NCBI RefSeq assembly: GCF_022347725.1
Contig: NZ_JAKRGB010000011.1
Span: 1-64,000, forward strand
DNA from: Ruegeria sp. Ofav3-42
Lineage (GTDB): Bacteria; Pseudomonadota; Alphaproteobacteria; Rhodobacterales; Rhodobacteraceae
DNA length: 64,000 nucleotides
Reading direction: 5' to 3'
A program made the position numbers and the translations under genes. Below the pieces are notes generated by a model. The model was not told where the DNA came from. It did no database searches and saw nothing but the letters and a program-made list of their open reading frames with translations. Below are positions 8,359 to 17,327 of the stretch, piece after piece (positions within the stretch are counted from its first letter, which is position 1; each line of letters starts with the position of its first letter).

Positions 8359-10163
8359 GCGCTTTCAGCTTTTTCCTCAAGCATCAGCCACTCATCCTCT
8401 GCGGCCGCCAGTTTTTCCTGCCGCTCGACCAGTGCTTCGGTGGCCTTCTGGAACTTCACCGGCTCCCGCGTGAACAACTCAGGGTCAGACATGAGATCTT
8501 CCAGCTTGCCGATCTCGGCCTCAAGACGCGCAATCTCAGCTGGCAATTTTTCCAACCGGTGTTTTTCCGAGAAGGACAGGCCGGACTTCTGCTGCGCCTC
8601 TTGCTTTTGCTTTGGCTTTGAAGTCTTTGCTTTTTCTGCTTTCTTTTCGGCCACATCGCCGCGCTGAGCGATGTAGTCAGACCATCCGCCCGCATAGACC
8701 GTCGCACGACCATTGCCTTCCATTGCGATGGTCGTAGTGGCAACCCGGTCCAGAAAATCCCGGTCGTGGCTGACCAGCAGAACCGTGCCGTCATAATCAT
8801 CCAGCAGTTCCTGCAGCAGATCCAGCGTTTCAACATCCAGATCGTTGGTCGGTTCGTCCAGCACCAGCAGGTTCGAGGACTTGGCCATCAGCTTGGCCAG
8901 CAGCAACCGCGCTTTTTCCCCACCGGACAGCGATTTAACGGCTGCTCTGGCCTGCCGTTCGTCGAACAGGAACTCTTTGAGGTAGCCGACCACGTGCTTG
9001 GGCTGACCGCCAACCATCACCTGATCGGCCTTGCCTGAAACCCGCATTTCGGGATCGCCGGTCAGGCTGTCCCACAGGCTCATTTCCGGATCCAGCTGCG
9101 CGCGAGTCTGATCGAACACGGCGATCTCAAGGTTGGTGCCAAGAGACACCGTTCCCTCGTCCGGTTCCTCTTGCCCAAGCAACATTTTCAACAGGGTTGT
9201 TTTGCCGACGCCGTTGGGTCCCACAAAGGCCACCCGGTCGCCGCGCTGTGCCAGAAGATCAAAGTTCCGGACAATCTGCTGTGTGCCAAATGACTTCGAC
9301 AAGCCCTTGGCTTCAATCACTTTTCGACCGGATTTCGGGCCGGCTTCCAGCGACATGGCAGCTGATCCCTGACGCTTGATTTGTGCCGCTTTTTCGGCCC
9401 GCAAAGCCTGCAGGGCCCGGACACGGCCCTGGTTCCGCTTGCGCCGCGCGCTGATGCCTTCGACGGCCCATTTCGCCTCGGATTTGATCAGACGATTCAG
9501 CTTGTGCCGCTGCTGATCTTCTTCTTCCCAGACCTTGTCGCGCCATGTCTCGAAGGCCGCAAAACCTTGTTCCTGACGGCGCACCATACCGCGGTCGATC
9601 CACAGGGTCGCGCGCGTCAATGCACGCAGGAACGCACGGTCGTGCGAAATCAGGACAAAGGCCGCGCGGGTCGAGCCCAACTCGCGTTCCAGCCATGCAA
9701 TCGCTTCGATATCCAGATGGTTGGTCGGTTCATCCAACAGCATCAGATCGGGCGCTTCGGCCATCAGCTTGGCCAATGCCGCCCGGCGACGTTCACCACC
9801 CGAAGCAGTTTCGACAGCGCGCGCAGGGTCGAACTTCAGGCCCTCGCCGGCGCGCTCGACCTTGTACAGCTCGCCCGGCTCAAGCCCGCTGGAGGCGTAA
9901 TCTCCCAACGTGGCGAACCCTTCCATTCCGGGGTCCTGTTCCATGTAACCGACCGATTTTCCCGGGGGAATCACGATCTCGCCCTGATCCGGCTCAACCA
10001 GACCGGCCATTACTTTCATCAGGGTCGACTTGCCCGACCCGTTTCGACCGACCAAGGCCACACGGTCGCCCGGCTGGACCACCAGATCCAGCCCTGAAAA
10101 CACCGGATCACCCCCGAACGTCAGGGAAATGCCGGACATCTGTAACAAAGGAATTCTCGCCAT
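8355..10163 (-). CDS. ABC-F family ATPase, Uup-like
   Basis: This is a soluble tandem ABC ATPase of 602 residues without membrane segments, hence the ABC-F group that acts on ribosomes or nucleic acids rather than in transport. The two Walker A motifs are GRNGSGKST and GPNGVGKTT. The signatures are SGGERRRAALAKL and LSGGEKARLLLAKL, with Walker B stretches LMLLDEPTNHLDI and LLVLDEPTNDLD. A linker rich in Arg/Lys follows the first domain. A C-terminal charged coiled coil (KLPAEIARLEAEIGKLEDLM) is the hallmark of the Uup branch. The gene follows olsB on the same strand after about 70 bases. Confidence 0.92.
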   Translation of the reverse strand: MARIPLLQMSGISLTFGGDPVFSGLDLVVQPGDRVALVGRNGSGKSTLMKVMAGLVEPDQGEIVIPPGKSVGYMEQDPGMEGFATLGDYASSGLEPGELYKVERAGEGLKFDPARAVETASGGERRRAALAKLMAEAPDLMLLDEPTNHLDIEAIAWLERELGSTRAAFVLISHDRAFLRALTRATLWIDRGMVRRQEQGFAAFETWRDKVWEEEDQQRHKLNRLIKSEAKWAVEGISARRKRNQGRVRALQALRAEKAAQIKRQGSAAMSLEAGPKSGRKVIEAKGLSKSFGTQQIVRNFDLLAQRGDRVAFVGPNGVGKTTLLKMLLGQEEPDEGTVSLGTNLEIAVFDQTRAQLDPEMSLWDSLTGDPEMRVSGKADQVMVGGQPKHVVGYLKEFLFDERQARAAVKSLSGGEKARLLLAKLMAKSSNLLVLDEPTNDLDVETLDLLQELLDDYDGTVLLVSHDRDFLDRVATTTIAMEGNGRATVYAGGWSDYIAQRGDVAEKKAEKAKTSKPKQKQEAQQKSGLSFSEKHRLEKLPAEIARLEAEIGKLEDLMSDPELFTREPVKFQKATEALVERQEKLAAAEDEWLMLEEKAESA

Positions 10164-10230
10164 GACCGCCAGCTAAACCGGCTGATCAAAAGCGTCAACG
10201 CCCACGCTTCACCTTTTCGAAAATACTCAA

Positions 10231-10965
10231 TTACCCGGCAACAGCCCGCAGCAGCCGTTTGCGCGCCGGGGGAATCGCTCCGATTTCCAACCCCGTGAAG
10301 ACGTGCAGGGTATTCATGTGCCGATCCACCACCGCGTGATCGCTGACCCAACCGCCCATCATCAGATAGGTGCGCAACAAAGGCGGCATCCGCAGCATGG
10401 CCTTTTTCGCATCCGGCCTGCGTCGCAGACGGGCTGCAAATTTGAAAACATCCGGCGCCTTCACACGGGGCAGCCAACGCTTTGGGGCCAGATGCCGGTG
10501 TTTCAGCATCGCAAAGGCGTCCAGGTATTCGGCCGTTTCGGTCCCCGCAAAGGACGAGCAGCCAAACAACATCTCGACGTTGTTCTGGTCCACATAATTG
10601 GTCATCGCACCCCAGGCGACCCGCAGAATGTCTGGGTCCGTCCAGTCCGGATGGATGCAGAATCGCCCCATCTCAACCATACGGCCATCAAAATCTTTGA
10701 GCGCAGACAGATCATAGAACCGGGCCGAATAGCTTCGATCAACCTCGGCCCCGTGGTCCAGGGTCAGCATCCTGAAACAGCAGACCAATTGTCCGCCGGC
10801 GCGCGAATCCTCGACCAAGATGTGGGCGCAGACCGGGTCTAAGTCGTCCTGATCGATCTGATCCGTGCCGAATGCTAGAGTACGCAGCCGCTGCGCGGCC
10901 GCCACATCCTGCAGGGACTGCGCCAAACGTGCCCGGTACCTGCCCTTACCCAGCAATAGTGCCAT
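10231..10965 (-). CDS. olsB: Ornithine N-alpha-acyltransferase OlsB
   Basis: OlsB is a GNAT-fold enzyme that transfers a 3-hydroxyacyl chain from ACP to ornithine, the first step to phosphate-free ornithine lipids in the membrane. Family stretches seen are RYRARLAQSLQDVAAAQRLR, a central GRFCIHPDWTDPDILRVAWG and FGCSSFAGTE. I chose the ATG at 10965 (MALLLGKGRY, 244 residues) because GGAGG lies eight bases upstream; the frame runs on to 11046 without a good start. The partner OlsA, often adjacent, is not next to it here: the flanks are the ABC-F gene and bamE. Ornithine lipids are commonly made under phosphate limitation, but I see no clear Pho box. Confidence 0.85.
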   Translation of the reverse strand: MALLLGKGRYRARLAQSLQDVAAAQRLRTLAFGTDQIDQDDLDPVCAHILVEDSRAGGQLVCCFRMLTLDHGAEVDRSYSARFYDLSALKDFDGRMVEMGRFCIHPDWTDPDILRVAWGAMTNYVDQNNVEMLFGCSSFAGTETAEYLDAFAMLKHRHLAPKRWLPRVKAPDVFKFAARLRRRPDAKKAMLRMPPLLRTYLMMGGWVSDHAVVDRHMNTLHVFTGLEIGAIPPARKRLLRAVAG

Positions 10966-11063
10966 GGTCGCATCCTCCACGGTTGCTGACCTGATTCCTG
11001 TTGCAGCGGTTCTAGCACAGAAAATGTGACTGTGCTGTGACCTCACAAATGGGTGGCAAAGGC

Positions 11064-11540
11064 TTAGTTTGTCGCCCCCGGAATATTCGCTGGGTTGAAG
11101 TTTCCGATGTTACCCAACAGCTGGCGCAGGAAGCCGCGGTTCTGGACGCTGGATTCGGTTACACGACGGTCCAGCACGACCACGTACCCGTCTTCCAGGC
11201 CAAATCGTTCGATGTTCCGGACAACGCCACGCTGGTCGAAACTGATCGCGACCAGTTCTCGCGACACGACCTCGGGCCGTTTCGGACCGTAGTGCCGAAC
11301 GCGCGAACGGATATAGTAGAAGCCCGAATCCTTCACCAAGCCGGATGAGGTTGGCGCCCCGATCGTCTCGACAACACTGTCGCGCGTGTCGACGCCCACT
11401 TTGATCTCGGCCAATTGATCGGCTGGCGGGACATATCCGTGATTCTTGAAGATTGGCGAGCACGCTCCAGCCGCAACCAAACACGCCGCTAAGACAAGCG
11501 TTTTGGACGCCGGTTTCAACCTGTTCACAACCTTCAACAT
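11064..11540 (-). CDS. bamE: Outer-membrane assembly lipoprotein BamE
   Basis: BamE (SmpA/OmlA) is a small lipoprotein of the BAM complex that inserts beta-barrel proteins in the outer membrane. The signal peptide ends in a lipobox (LVAAGACSP, lipidated Cys about residue 27). The SmpA/OmlA fold follows, with the typical QLAEIKVGVDTRDSVVETIGAP start. The 158 residues fit the alphaproteobacterial form, which has an extended C-terminus. It is divergent from the yceD operon with about 85 bases between starts, a layout I believe is common in Rhodobacterales. Confidence 0.9.
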   Translation of the reverse strand: MLKVVNRLKPASKTLVLAACLVAAGACSPIFKNHGYVPPADQLAEIKVGVDTRDSVVETIGAPTSSGLVKDSGFYYIRSRVRHYGPKRPEVVSRELVAISFDQRGVVRNIERFGLEDGYVVVLDRRVTESSVQNRGFLRQLLGNIGNFNPANIPGATN

Positions 11541-11624
11541 TTACATCCTCTTGCCTTGGGACCTCGCGGACCCTATCCGATTACAGAAACCGCCGCCCCG
11601 GTTCAACACAGGAAAGGGTCACGA

Positions 11625-12161
11625 ATGAGCAACAACACATCTCTGCGGGTGGCCGATCTGCCCCAGAACGCGCCAACACCGTTTGATCTGCGCCCCGATA
11701 CCAAGGGGCTGGACACAATAAAGGCTGATCTGGGCCTGCTGGGGCTGCGCAAACTCAGCTTTGTGGGTGACGTAAGGGCACAAGGTAAACGCGACTGGGT
11801 TTTGACCGGAAAACTCGGTGCAACGGTGATTCAGCCCTGCGTCGTGACGCTCGAGCCTGTGACGACACGTATCGATGTTCCTGTCTCACGCGTGTATCTG
11901 AAAGATTGGACGGATCCCGACGAGCCCGAGTTCGAGATTCCGGAAGGTGATGAGACTGAACCGCTGGGGCCGGAAATCGACCCGGCATCGGTCATGGTCG
12001 AGGCATTGTCGCTGGCCCTGCCCCAGTATCCGCGCAAGGATGGTGCCGAGCTGGGACAGGCCGACTATACCGAGCCGGGCAAACCGGCGATGACGGACGA
12101 AGACGCAAAGCCGTTTGCCGGACTGGCGAATTTGCGCGATGCCCTGAAAAAAGACGAGTGA
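11625..12161 (+). CDS. YceD/DUF177 family protein
   Basis: This is a DUF177 (YceD) protein of 178 residues. The bacterial family is linked to 23S rRNA accumulation and is nearly always encoded just before rpmF, as here. The family core is visible at WVLTGKLGATVIQPCVVTLEPV and the acidic C-terminal part EIPEGDETEPLGPEIDP. A longer frame opens at 11556, but the ATG at 11625 (MSNNTSLRVADLP) is preceded by GGAAAGGG and is the likely start. It is first in the run yceD-rpmF-plsX-fabH-ihfA-merR. Confidence 0.88.
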   Translation: MSNNTSLRVADLPQNAPTPFDLRPDTKGLDTIKADLGLLGLRKLSFVGDVRAQGKRDWVLTGKLGATVIQPCVVTLEPVTTRIDVPVSRVYLKDWTDPDEPEFEIPEGDETEPLGPEIDPASVMVEALSLALPQYPRKDGAELGQADYTEPGKPAMTDEDAKPFAGLANLRDALKKDE

Positions 12162-12324
12162 CATAGGTCTGATTTCCTGTCATAGCAGGCCTCCAGAAAA
12201 ATCGCTTGAACATGTCGAGAATCGCAGTATTTTCGCGCGCTCATCGGAATTTGGGTTGGACAACGTGGGGCTCGTACCCTAAACGCGCGTCAAACCACGA
12301 GAAAAACGAAGAATGAAACCCGGC

Positions 12325-12341
12325 CAGCAGCGAATCTGCTG
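12325..12341. other. Small hairpin in the rpmF leader
   Basis: CAGCAG-CGAAT-CTGCTG lies 27 bases before the rpmF ATG, within the 206-base gap after yceD. It may be part of the mRNA leader. I found nothing else definite in that gap. Confidence 0.35.
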
Positions 12342-12367
12342 ACCCTTAATAGACAAAGGTTGAGACC

Positions 12368-12574
12368 ATGGCTGTCCAACAGAACAAAGTTTCCAAGTCG
12401 CGCCGCAACAACCGCCGCGCACATGACGCTCTGGTTGCTGCAAACCCGAACGAATGCCCGAACTGCGGTGAACTGAAGCGCCCGCACCACGTGTGCGCGT
12501 CCTGCGGTCACTATGATGACCGTGAAGTCGTCGCTCAGGCCGACGAAATCGACCTGGACGAAGACGCGGCCTAA
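12368..12574 (+). CDS. rpmF: 50S ribosomal protein L32
   Basis: L32 is a small protein of the large ribosomal subunit. The 68 residues show the family start [20 protein letters not shown] and a four-cysteine zinc ribbon ([18 protein letters not shown]). AAGG precedes the ATG. All four cysteines are kept, so this is the zinc-binding form. Confidence 0.97.
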   Translation: MAVQQNKVSKSRRNNRRAHDALVAANPNECPNCGELKRPHHVCASCGHYDDREVVAQADEIDLDEDAA

Positions 12575-12598
12575 GTCTTTACGAACGCAGGCTAAGGC

Positions 12599-13687
12599 AT
12601 GACGGAACAGCCCACGCAAGCCGGACGGATTACCATCTCGGTTGACGCTATGGGCGGAGACTCGGGGCCCGCTACTGTGGTGGCGGGCATTGCCAAATCG
12701 GCAAACAAAAACCCCGATATCGCGTTCGTCCTGCACGGGCCTGAGCAAGCGCTGCGCAAACTTGTCGCCAAACGGCGTGTCCTGCAGGGACGCGTCGTTT
12801 TTCGTGATTGCCCGGATGTGGTCACGATGGAGGACAAGCCCAGCCAGGTTGTGCGCAACGGCAAGCAGACGTCGATGTGGTCGACGTTGGAATCGGTGCG
12901 TCAGGGTGAGGCGCACGGGGCGGTTTCCTGCGGTAATACCGGTGCTTTGATGGCGCTGTCGATGATGCGACTGCGGAAATTGCCCGGCGTGAACCGTCCG
13001 GCGATTGCGATTCTGTGGCCCTCGCGCAACCCGCAGGGCTTCAACGTGATGCTGGATGTGGGCGCTGATGTTCGCGCTGACGCGAAAGATTTGCTACAGT
13101 ACGCCCTGATGGGCGCGTCATATGCCCGAAACGGCATGGCGCTGGACCGGCCCCGTATCGGGTTGCTGAATGTCGGCACCGAAGAACACAAAGGCCGAGC
13201 CGAGCTGAAAGAAGCGCATGCGATGATCGCGGACTTCGCGGATCAGGCAAATTTCGATTTTGTCGGCTTCGTGGAAGGCAGCGACATTCCCGGCGACAAG
13301 GCGGATGTCATTGTTACCGATGGCTTTACCGGCAACGTCGCGATCAAAACCGGTGAAGGCACCGCAAGCCTGATCGGAGACCTATTGCGCGAAGCGTTCA
13401 AGTACTCGCCCCTGTCGCGCCTGGCTTCGGTTCTGGCGATCACCTCGCTGAACCGTCTGAAAAAACGTATCGACCCGCGCCGTGTGAATGGCGGGGTTTT
13501 CCTTGGCCTCAATGGGACAGTGGTCAAATCGCATGGTGGCGCAGACGCCACCGGAGTTTCGGCGGCCGTCAAACTGGCCTTTACCCTGGCTCAGTCAGGA
13601 TTCGCTGAAAAATTGGCGGCACGGGTTGCATCGACAGCCGAGCTTGCACAAGATGCCGCGCACGTACCGCCAAAGGCGGGCGAATAA
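12599..13687 (+). CDS. plsX: Phosphate acyltransferase PlsX
   Basis: PlsX converts acyl-ACP and phosphate into acyl-phosphate, the donor for PlsY in phospholipid synthesis; it is a peripheral membrane enzyme. The 362 residues start with ISVDAMGGDSGPATVVAG, the family signature, and contain SCGNTGALMALSMM, LLNVGTEEHKG and DVIVTDGFTGNVAIKTGEG. It begins 24 bases after rpmF and precedes fabH, the usual lipid cluster. Confidence 0.97.
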   Translation: MTEQPTQAGRITISVDAMGGDSGPATVVAGIAKSANKNPDIAFVLHGPEQALRKLVAKRRVLQGRVVFRDCPDVVTMEDKPSQVVRNGKQTSMWSTLESVRQGEAHGAVSCGNTGALMALSMMRLRKLPGVNRPAIAILWPSRNPQGFNVMLDVGADVRADAKDLLQYALMGASYARNGMALDRPRIGLLNVGTEEHKGRAELKEAHAMIADFADQANFDFVGFVEGSDIPGDKADVIVTDGFTGNVAIKTGEGTASLIGDLLREAFKYSPLSRLASVLAITSLNRLKKRIDPRRVNGGVFLGLNGTVVKSHGGADATGVSAAVKLAFTLAQSGFAEKLAARVASTAELAQDAAHVPPKAGE

Positions 13688-13708
13688 CAATAAAGGCAGT
13701 AACCCAAA

Positions 13709-14680
13709 ATGGCAGGCCGTTCAGTTGTCGTAGGTGTCGGACACTATTTGCCAGAGCGCATCGTTCCGAATGCCGAATTTGAAAAGACGCTCGATACGTC
13801 GGACGAGTGGATCAGAACCCGCTCGGGTATCGAACGCCGCCACTTTGCTGCCGAGGACGAAACCACATCGGATTTGGCGACCAAAGCCGCCGAGGCTGCT
13901 TTGGCGGATGCTGGCCTGACCGCCGAGGATATCGACGCCATCATTGTTGCGACCTCGACGGCCGACCTGACCTTCCCTTCTGCGGCAACCATGGTTCAGG
14001 CGAGGCTTGGCATGACCCAAGGGTTTGCGTTCGACGTGCAAGCCGTCTGCGCAGGCTTTGTTTTTGCGCTTAGCAACGCGAACGCTCTGATCCTCTCAGG
14101 TCAGGCCAAGCGTGTGCTGGTTATCGGTGCCGAAACATTCTCGCGTATCATGGATTGGACCGATCGCTCGACCTGTGTGTTGTTCGGAGACGGTGCCGGC
14201 GCACTGGTGCTGGAGTTGCAGGAAGGCGAAGGAACCGCACAGGATCGCGGTATTCTTGCGACCGACTTGAACTCGGACGGTCGCTATAAGGACCTTCTGT
14301 ATGTCGACGGCGGCGTATCGACCCAATCGACCGGCCACCTGAGGATGCAGGGCAATCAGGTCTTCCGCCACGCGGTCGAAAAGCTGGCCAAGACGGCTGA
14401 AACCGCGCTTGGCCGCGTTGGACTGGACAGTTCCGACGTGGATTGGATCGTGCCGCATCAGGCCAATATCCGCATCATTCAGGGCACCGCCAAGAAAATG
14501 GGCCTGCCAATGGATAACGTCGTGGTGACGGTCCAGGATCACGGCAATACTTCGGCCGCATCGATTCCCCTCGCCCTGTCCGTGGGCAAGCAACGGGGAC
14601 AAATTAAGTCCGGAGACCTGATCGTGACCGAGGCCATCGGCGGCGGTCTGGCCTGGGGCGCTGTGGTTCTGCGCTGGTAA
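13709..14680 (+). CDS. fabH: Beta-ketoacyl-ACP synthase III
   Basis: FabH condenses acetyl-CoA with malonyl-ACP to start fatty acid synthesis. In the 323 residues the catalytic triad is visible: Cys in FDVQAVCAGFVFAL, His in IVPHQANIRI and Asn in HGNTSAASIPLAL. The dimer/GTRxGI-type motif appears as RTRSGIERRHFA. It follows plsX after 21 bases. Confidence 0.97.
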   Translation: MAGRSVVVGVGHYLPERIVPNAEFEKTLDTSDEWIRTRSGIERRHFAAEDETTSDLATKAAEAALADAGLTAEDIDAIIVATSTADLTFPSAATMVQARLGMTQGFAFDVQAVCAGFVFALSNANALILSGQAKRVLVIGAETFSRIMDWTDRSTCVLFGDGAGALVLELQEGEGTAQDRGILATDLNSDGRYKDLLYVDGGVSTQSTGHLRMQGNQVFRHAVEKLAKTAETALGRVGLDSSDVDWIVPHQANIRIIQGTAKKMGLPMDNVVVTVQDHGNTSAASIPLALSVGKQRGQIKSGDLIVTEAIGGGLAWGAVVLRW

Positions 14681-14723
14681 CCGGCGCAAATCGGCTTACA
14701 CAGCCTCTTGCAATTCATTGATA

Positions 14724-14751
14724 TTGACAGCGAATTTCCCGTCACCATATT
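14724..14751 (+). promoter_or_regulatory. Candidate promoter of ihfA
   Basis: TTGACA (14724-14729), a 16-base spacer and CATATT (14746-14751) lie just after fabH. The -35 box is a perfect consensus match. This would give ihfA a transcript separate from the lipid cluster. Confidence 0.55.
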
Positions 14752-14753
14752 CT

Positions 14754-14763
14754 TTGATATCAA
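14754..14763. promoter_or_regulatory. Perfect palindrome downstream of the ihfA promoter
   Basis: TTGATATCAA, a 10-bp palindrome, sits between the putative -10 box and the ribosome site of ihfA, where a bound protein could block transcription. It has FNR-like half sites but lacks the four-base spacer of an FNR box. Confidence 0.35.
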
Positions 14764-14776
14764 CAGGGGAATTGGT

Positions 14777-15079
14777 ATGGGCGATAAAACACTGACCCGA
14801 ATGGATCTGAGCGAGGCCGTCTTCCGTGAGGTTGGCCTTTCACGCAATGAAAGCGCACAGCTTGTCGAAAGTGTCTTGAACCACATGTCGGACGCGCTGG
14901 TGCGCGGTGAACAGGTCAAGATTTCATCCTTTGGCACTTTCAGCGTTCGGGATAAGACGGCCCGCATTGGTCGTAACCCCAAAACCGGCGAAGAGGTCCC
15001 GATTCAGCCTCGCCGCGTACTGACGTTCCGCCCGTCGCACCTGATGAAGGATCGCGTCGCTGCCGGGAATCGCAAGTAA
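14777..15079 (+). CDS. ihfA: Integration host factor subunit alpha
   Basis: IHF-alpha is the DNA-bending nucleoid protein that pairs with IHF-beta. The 100 residues start at the ATG at 14777 ([20 protein letters not shown]) after AGGGGAATTGGT; the frame open from 14708 runs through the promoter and is not coding. The DNA-binding arm is clear ([20 protein letters not shown], with the Pro that intercalates in DNA). It precedes a MerR-type gene, as is usual in alphaproteobacteria. Confidence 0.96.
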   Translation: MGDKTLTRMDLSEAVFREVGLSRNESAQLVESVLNHMSDALVRGEQVKISSFGTFSVRDKTARIGRNPKTGEEVPIQPRRVLTFRPSHLMKDRVAAGNRK

Positions 15080-15097
15080 GTTCGGGACGAATCGGTC

Positions 15098-15742
15098 ATG
15101 AGTAAGTCCCCCGACGCCTTTCGCACAATCAGTGAAGTCGCGGACTGGTTGGGAGTTCAGGCTCATGTCCTGCGATTCTGGGAAAGCCGGTTCAGTCAGG
15201 TCAAACCTGTAAAGCGGGCCGGTGGCCGCAGATACTACCGGCCAAACGATATGCGCCTTCTGGGCGGCATCAAGAAGCTGCTGCACGAGGACGGCATAAC
15301 CATCAAAGGCGTCCAGCGCATCCTGCGTGAACAAGGTGTGGCCTATGTGTCCTCGCTGTCTCCAAGCCTTGATGAATCGGCCGAGCCCGAGAAAGCTCCG
15401 CCAGACAATGTAGTCGTTCCCTTTGCTGCAAAGCCTTCGCCAACCGGGGACCAGATCAATCTGGACCTCGGGGAACCGGCGGCCCCTGCGGCCTCGACAC
15501 CGCAGCCCGAAACAGCGGCGGAGGCCCCGCAGCAGCAACCGGAAAAGGCAGCTGAGGCTCCACAGCTTGAAACGTCTCCGCCAGAGCCCGAGTATATGGA
15601 TGAGGCCCCATTGCTGGGCGGAATCGCAACACAGGCGTGGGAACGGACGGATTTTGACGACGACCTGCTGCGTCGGATCGCGCCCATCGCCAAGGACCTG
15701 CGCGCTGTTATCAACCGAATTGAGAACCGGTCGGCAGGATAA
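15098..15742 (+). CDS. MerR family transcriptional regulator
   Basis: This 214-residue protein starts with a MerR winged-helix domain ([22 protein letters not shown], then [22 protein letters not shown]). After about residue 85 comes a low-complexity Pro/Glu/Ala linker rich in QP, EAP and PQ, then a short conserved tail ([22 protein letters not shown]). It has no cysteine metal site. It follows ihfA by 18 bases and is likely co-transcribed. Targets are unknown. Confidence 0.88.
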   Translation: MSKSPDAFRTISEVADWLGVQAHVLRFWESRFSQVKPVKRAGGRRYYRPNDMRLLGGIKKLLHEDGITIKGVQRILREQGVAYVSSLSPSLDESAEPEKAPPDNVVVPFAAKPSPTGDQINLDLGEPAAPAASTPQPETAAEAPQQQPEKAAEAPQLETSPPEPEYMDEAPLLGGIATQAWERTDFDDDLLRRIAPIAKDLRAVINRIENRSAG

Positions 15743-15803
15743 GAAAAAAGGCGATGATTTCCTCTTGCCCCTGCCGGGAAAGTCTTTATGAACACCTCAA
15801 CGT

Positions 15804-15880
15804 CGGGCTATGGCGCAGCCTGGTAGCGCGTCCGTCTGGGGGACGGAAGGTCGCAGGTTCGAGTCCTGCTAGCCCGACCA
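15804..15880 (+). tRNA. tRNA-Pro (anticodon GGG)
   Basis: The acceptor stem is CGGGCTA with TAGCCCG, followed by A and an encoded CCA. The D stem is GCGC/GCGC. The anticodon stem TCCGT/ACGGA encloses the loop CTGGGGG, giving anticodon GGG. The T stem is GCAGG/CCTGC with loop TTCGAGT. All arms fold, and the total is 77 bases. Confidence 0.96.
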
Positions 15881-15941
15881 AATCACACCGACGTTTATGG
15901 CAGACAGGCCAGATCCCGCTCTGGCATCAGGGGGGATCGGA

Positions 15942-17021
15942 ATGACAGGTGTATGCCCAAACCAGCAGATCGAAGCGATGATTGGGCGAGGTGAAATTAC
16001 CGCCAGCCCCGAGATCATCTCGGCGCAGGTTCAACCCGCCAGCCTGGATTTGCGTCTGGGAACAGTGGCTTACCGCGTCCGCGCATCGTTTCTGGCGGGC
16101 GAAGGCCGTTCGGTCGCGGACCGTCTGGCCGAGTTTGAGATGCATCGCATCGATATCACCGACGGCGCGGTCCTGGAAAAAGGCTGCGTCTATCTGGTGC
16201 CCCTGATGGAATCGCTGGCCTTGCCTGCTGACACCAGTGCAGTGGCCAACGCCAAAAGTTCGACCGGGCGGCTGGATCTTCTGACCCGCACGATCACCGA
16301 TGGTGGGACAGAATTCGACCGGGTGCCGGCGGGCTATACCGGACCGCTGTATGCCGAGATTTGCCCCCGCTCCTTTTCGGTTCTGGTGCGTCCCGGAATG
16401 CGGCTAAACCAAATTCGGTTCAGGCAGGGTCAGGCCGTGCTCAGCGATGCGGAACTGACGGCCTTGCACAACGACTCACCGTTGGTCGATGGACCGGCGG
16501 TCATACAGGACGGTCTGGGTTTCTCCGTCGATCTGCAACTGCCCGACACGGATCTGGTAGGGTACCGAGCGAAACCGCATACCGGCGTGATCGATCTGGA
16601 TCGGATCGGAGAATACGATCCGCGGGAGTACTGGGAAGAAGTGCGAACCACCGACGGACGGATCATCCTGGACCCTGGTGCGTTTTACATTCTGGTCAGC
16701 CGCGAGGCTGTGCACATTCCGCCGATGTATGCCGCTGAAATGGCACCCTATCTCGCGATGGTGGGTGAATTCCGCGTGCACTACGCCGGTTTCTTCGATC
16801 CCGGATTCGGACATGCCGCCGCAGGGGGCGACGGATCACGCGGTGTGCTGGAAGTACGCTGTCATGAAGCCCCGTTTGTGCTGGAACATGGTCAGGTCGT
16901 CGGGCGGCTGGTCTATGAGAAGATGTCCGAGATGCCCACGCAGCTTTACGGCGCAGGCATAGCCTCGAACTATCAGGGACAGGGTTTGAAGCTGTCCAAG
17001 CATTTCAAGGCAGTGACCTGA
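15942..17021 (+). CDS. dcd: 2'-Deoxycytidine 5'-triphosphate deaminase, double-fold form
   Basis: This enzyme makes dUTP from dCTP, the route to dTMP. The 359-residue product is about twice the length of the E. coli enzyme and reads as two trimeric-dUTPase folds in tandem. The N-terminal half has VQPASLDLRLGTVAYRV, the AKSSTGRLDLL substrate motif and GPLYAEICPRSFSVLVRPGM with the presumed catalytic Glu. The C-terminal half repeats the fold (GAFYILVSREAVHIPPMYAA; CHEAPFVLEHGQVVGRLVYE). I chose ATG 15942 because of the GGGGGGA site just before it; an in-frame ATG at 15897 is the alternative. It follows tRNA-Pro directly. Confidence 0.85.
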   Translation: MTGVCPNQQIEAMIGRGEITASPEIISAQVQPASLDLRLGTVAYRVRASFLAGEGRSVADRLAEFEMHRIDITDGAVLEKGCVYLVPLMESLALPADTSAVANAKSSTGRLDLLTRTITDGGTEFDRVPAGYTGPLYAEICPRSFSVLVRPGMRLNQIRFRQGQAVLSDAELTALHNDSPLVDGPAVIQDGLGFSVDLQLPDTDLVGYRAKPHTGVIDLDRIGEYDPREYWEEVRTTDGRIILDPGAFYILVSREAVHIPPMYAAEMAPYLAMVGEFRVHYAGFFDPGFGHAAAGGDGSRGVLEVRCHEAPFVLEHGQVVGRLVYEKMSEMPTQLYGAGIASNYQGQGLKLSKHFKAVT

Positions 17022-17264
17022 TCAGAACCGGATGAATCGACGCATCTGATTGGTCATCCGCTGAACATTCTTCATGGTCTGACCCTGCTGTTGTACATCG
17101 CTGCGAATTCGGTTTGCCGCTTCGGGGTCTTTGGGCGCATTTTGCTCTTGGCCCGGTTTGCGACCCATTCGGCTTGCCATGTCAAAGCCTTTGTCCACGC
17201 CTTTGTTCACAAGTCGCCGCATGACCTGGCGAACGATCATGTCGATGATCCGATTGGCATTCAT
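17022..17264 (-). CDS. Small conserved hypothetical protein
   Basis: An 80-residue, strongly basic and Met/Gln-rich protein (MNANRIIDMIVRQVMRRLVN start; QQGQTMKNVQRMTNQMRRF end). It has no signal peptide or membrane segment. It lies after scpB on the same strand (stop abutting the dcd stop), consistent with the scpA-scpB transcript. I recognise no domain. Confidence 0.65.
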   Translation of the reverse strand: MNANRIIDMIVRQVMRRLVNKGVDKGFDMASRMGRKPGQEQNAPKDPEAANRIRSDVQQQGQTMKNVQRMTNQMRRFIRF

Positions 17265-17327
17265 TGCTCAGCTCCTCATTCTGGCCACAACATAGGCGAT
17301 TCCTGCGGCAACAAAAGGGCCGAACGA

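Noticed and set aside
15804..15880. tRNA-Pro as an integration site for a mobile element
   Set aside because: No integrase gene nor direct repeat of the tRNA 3' end was seen nearby; dcd follows immediately.
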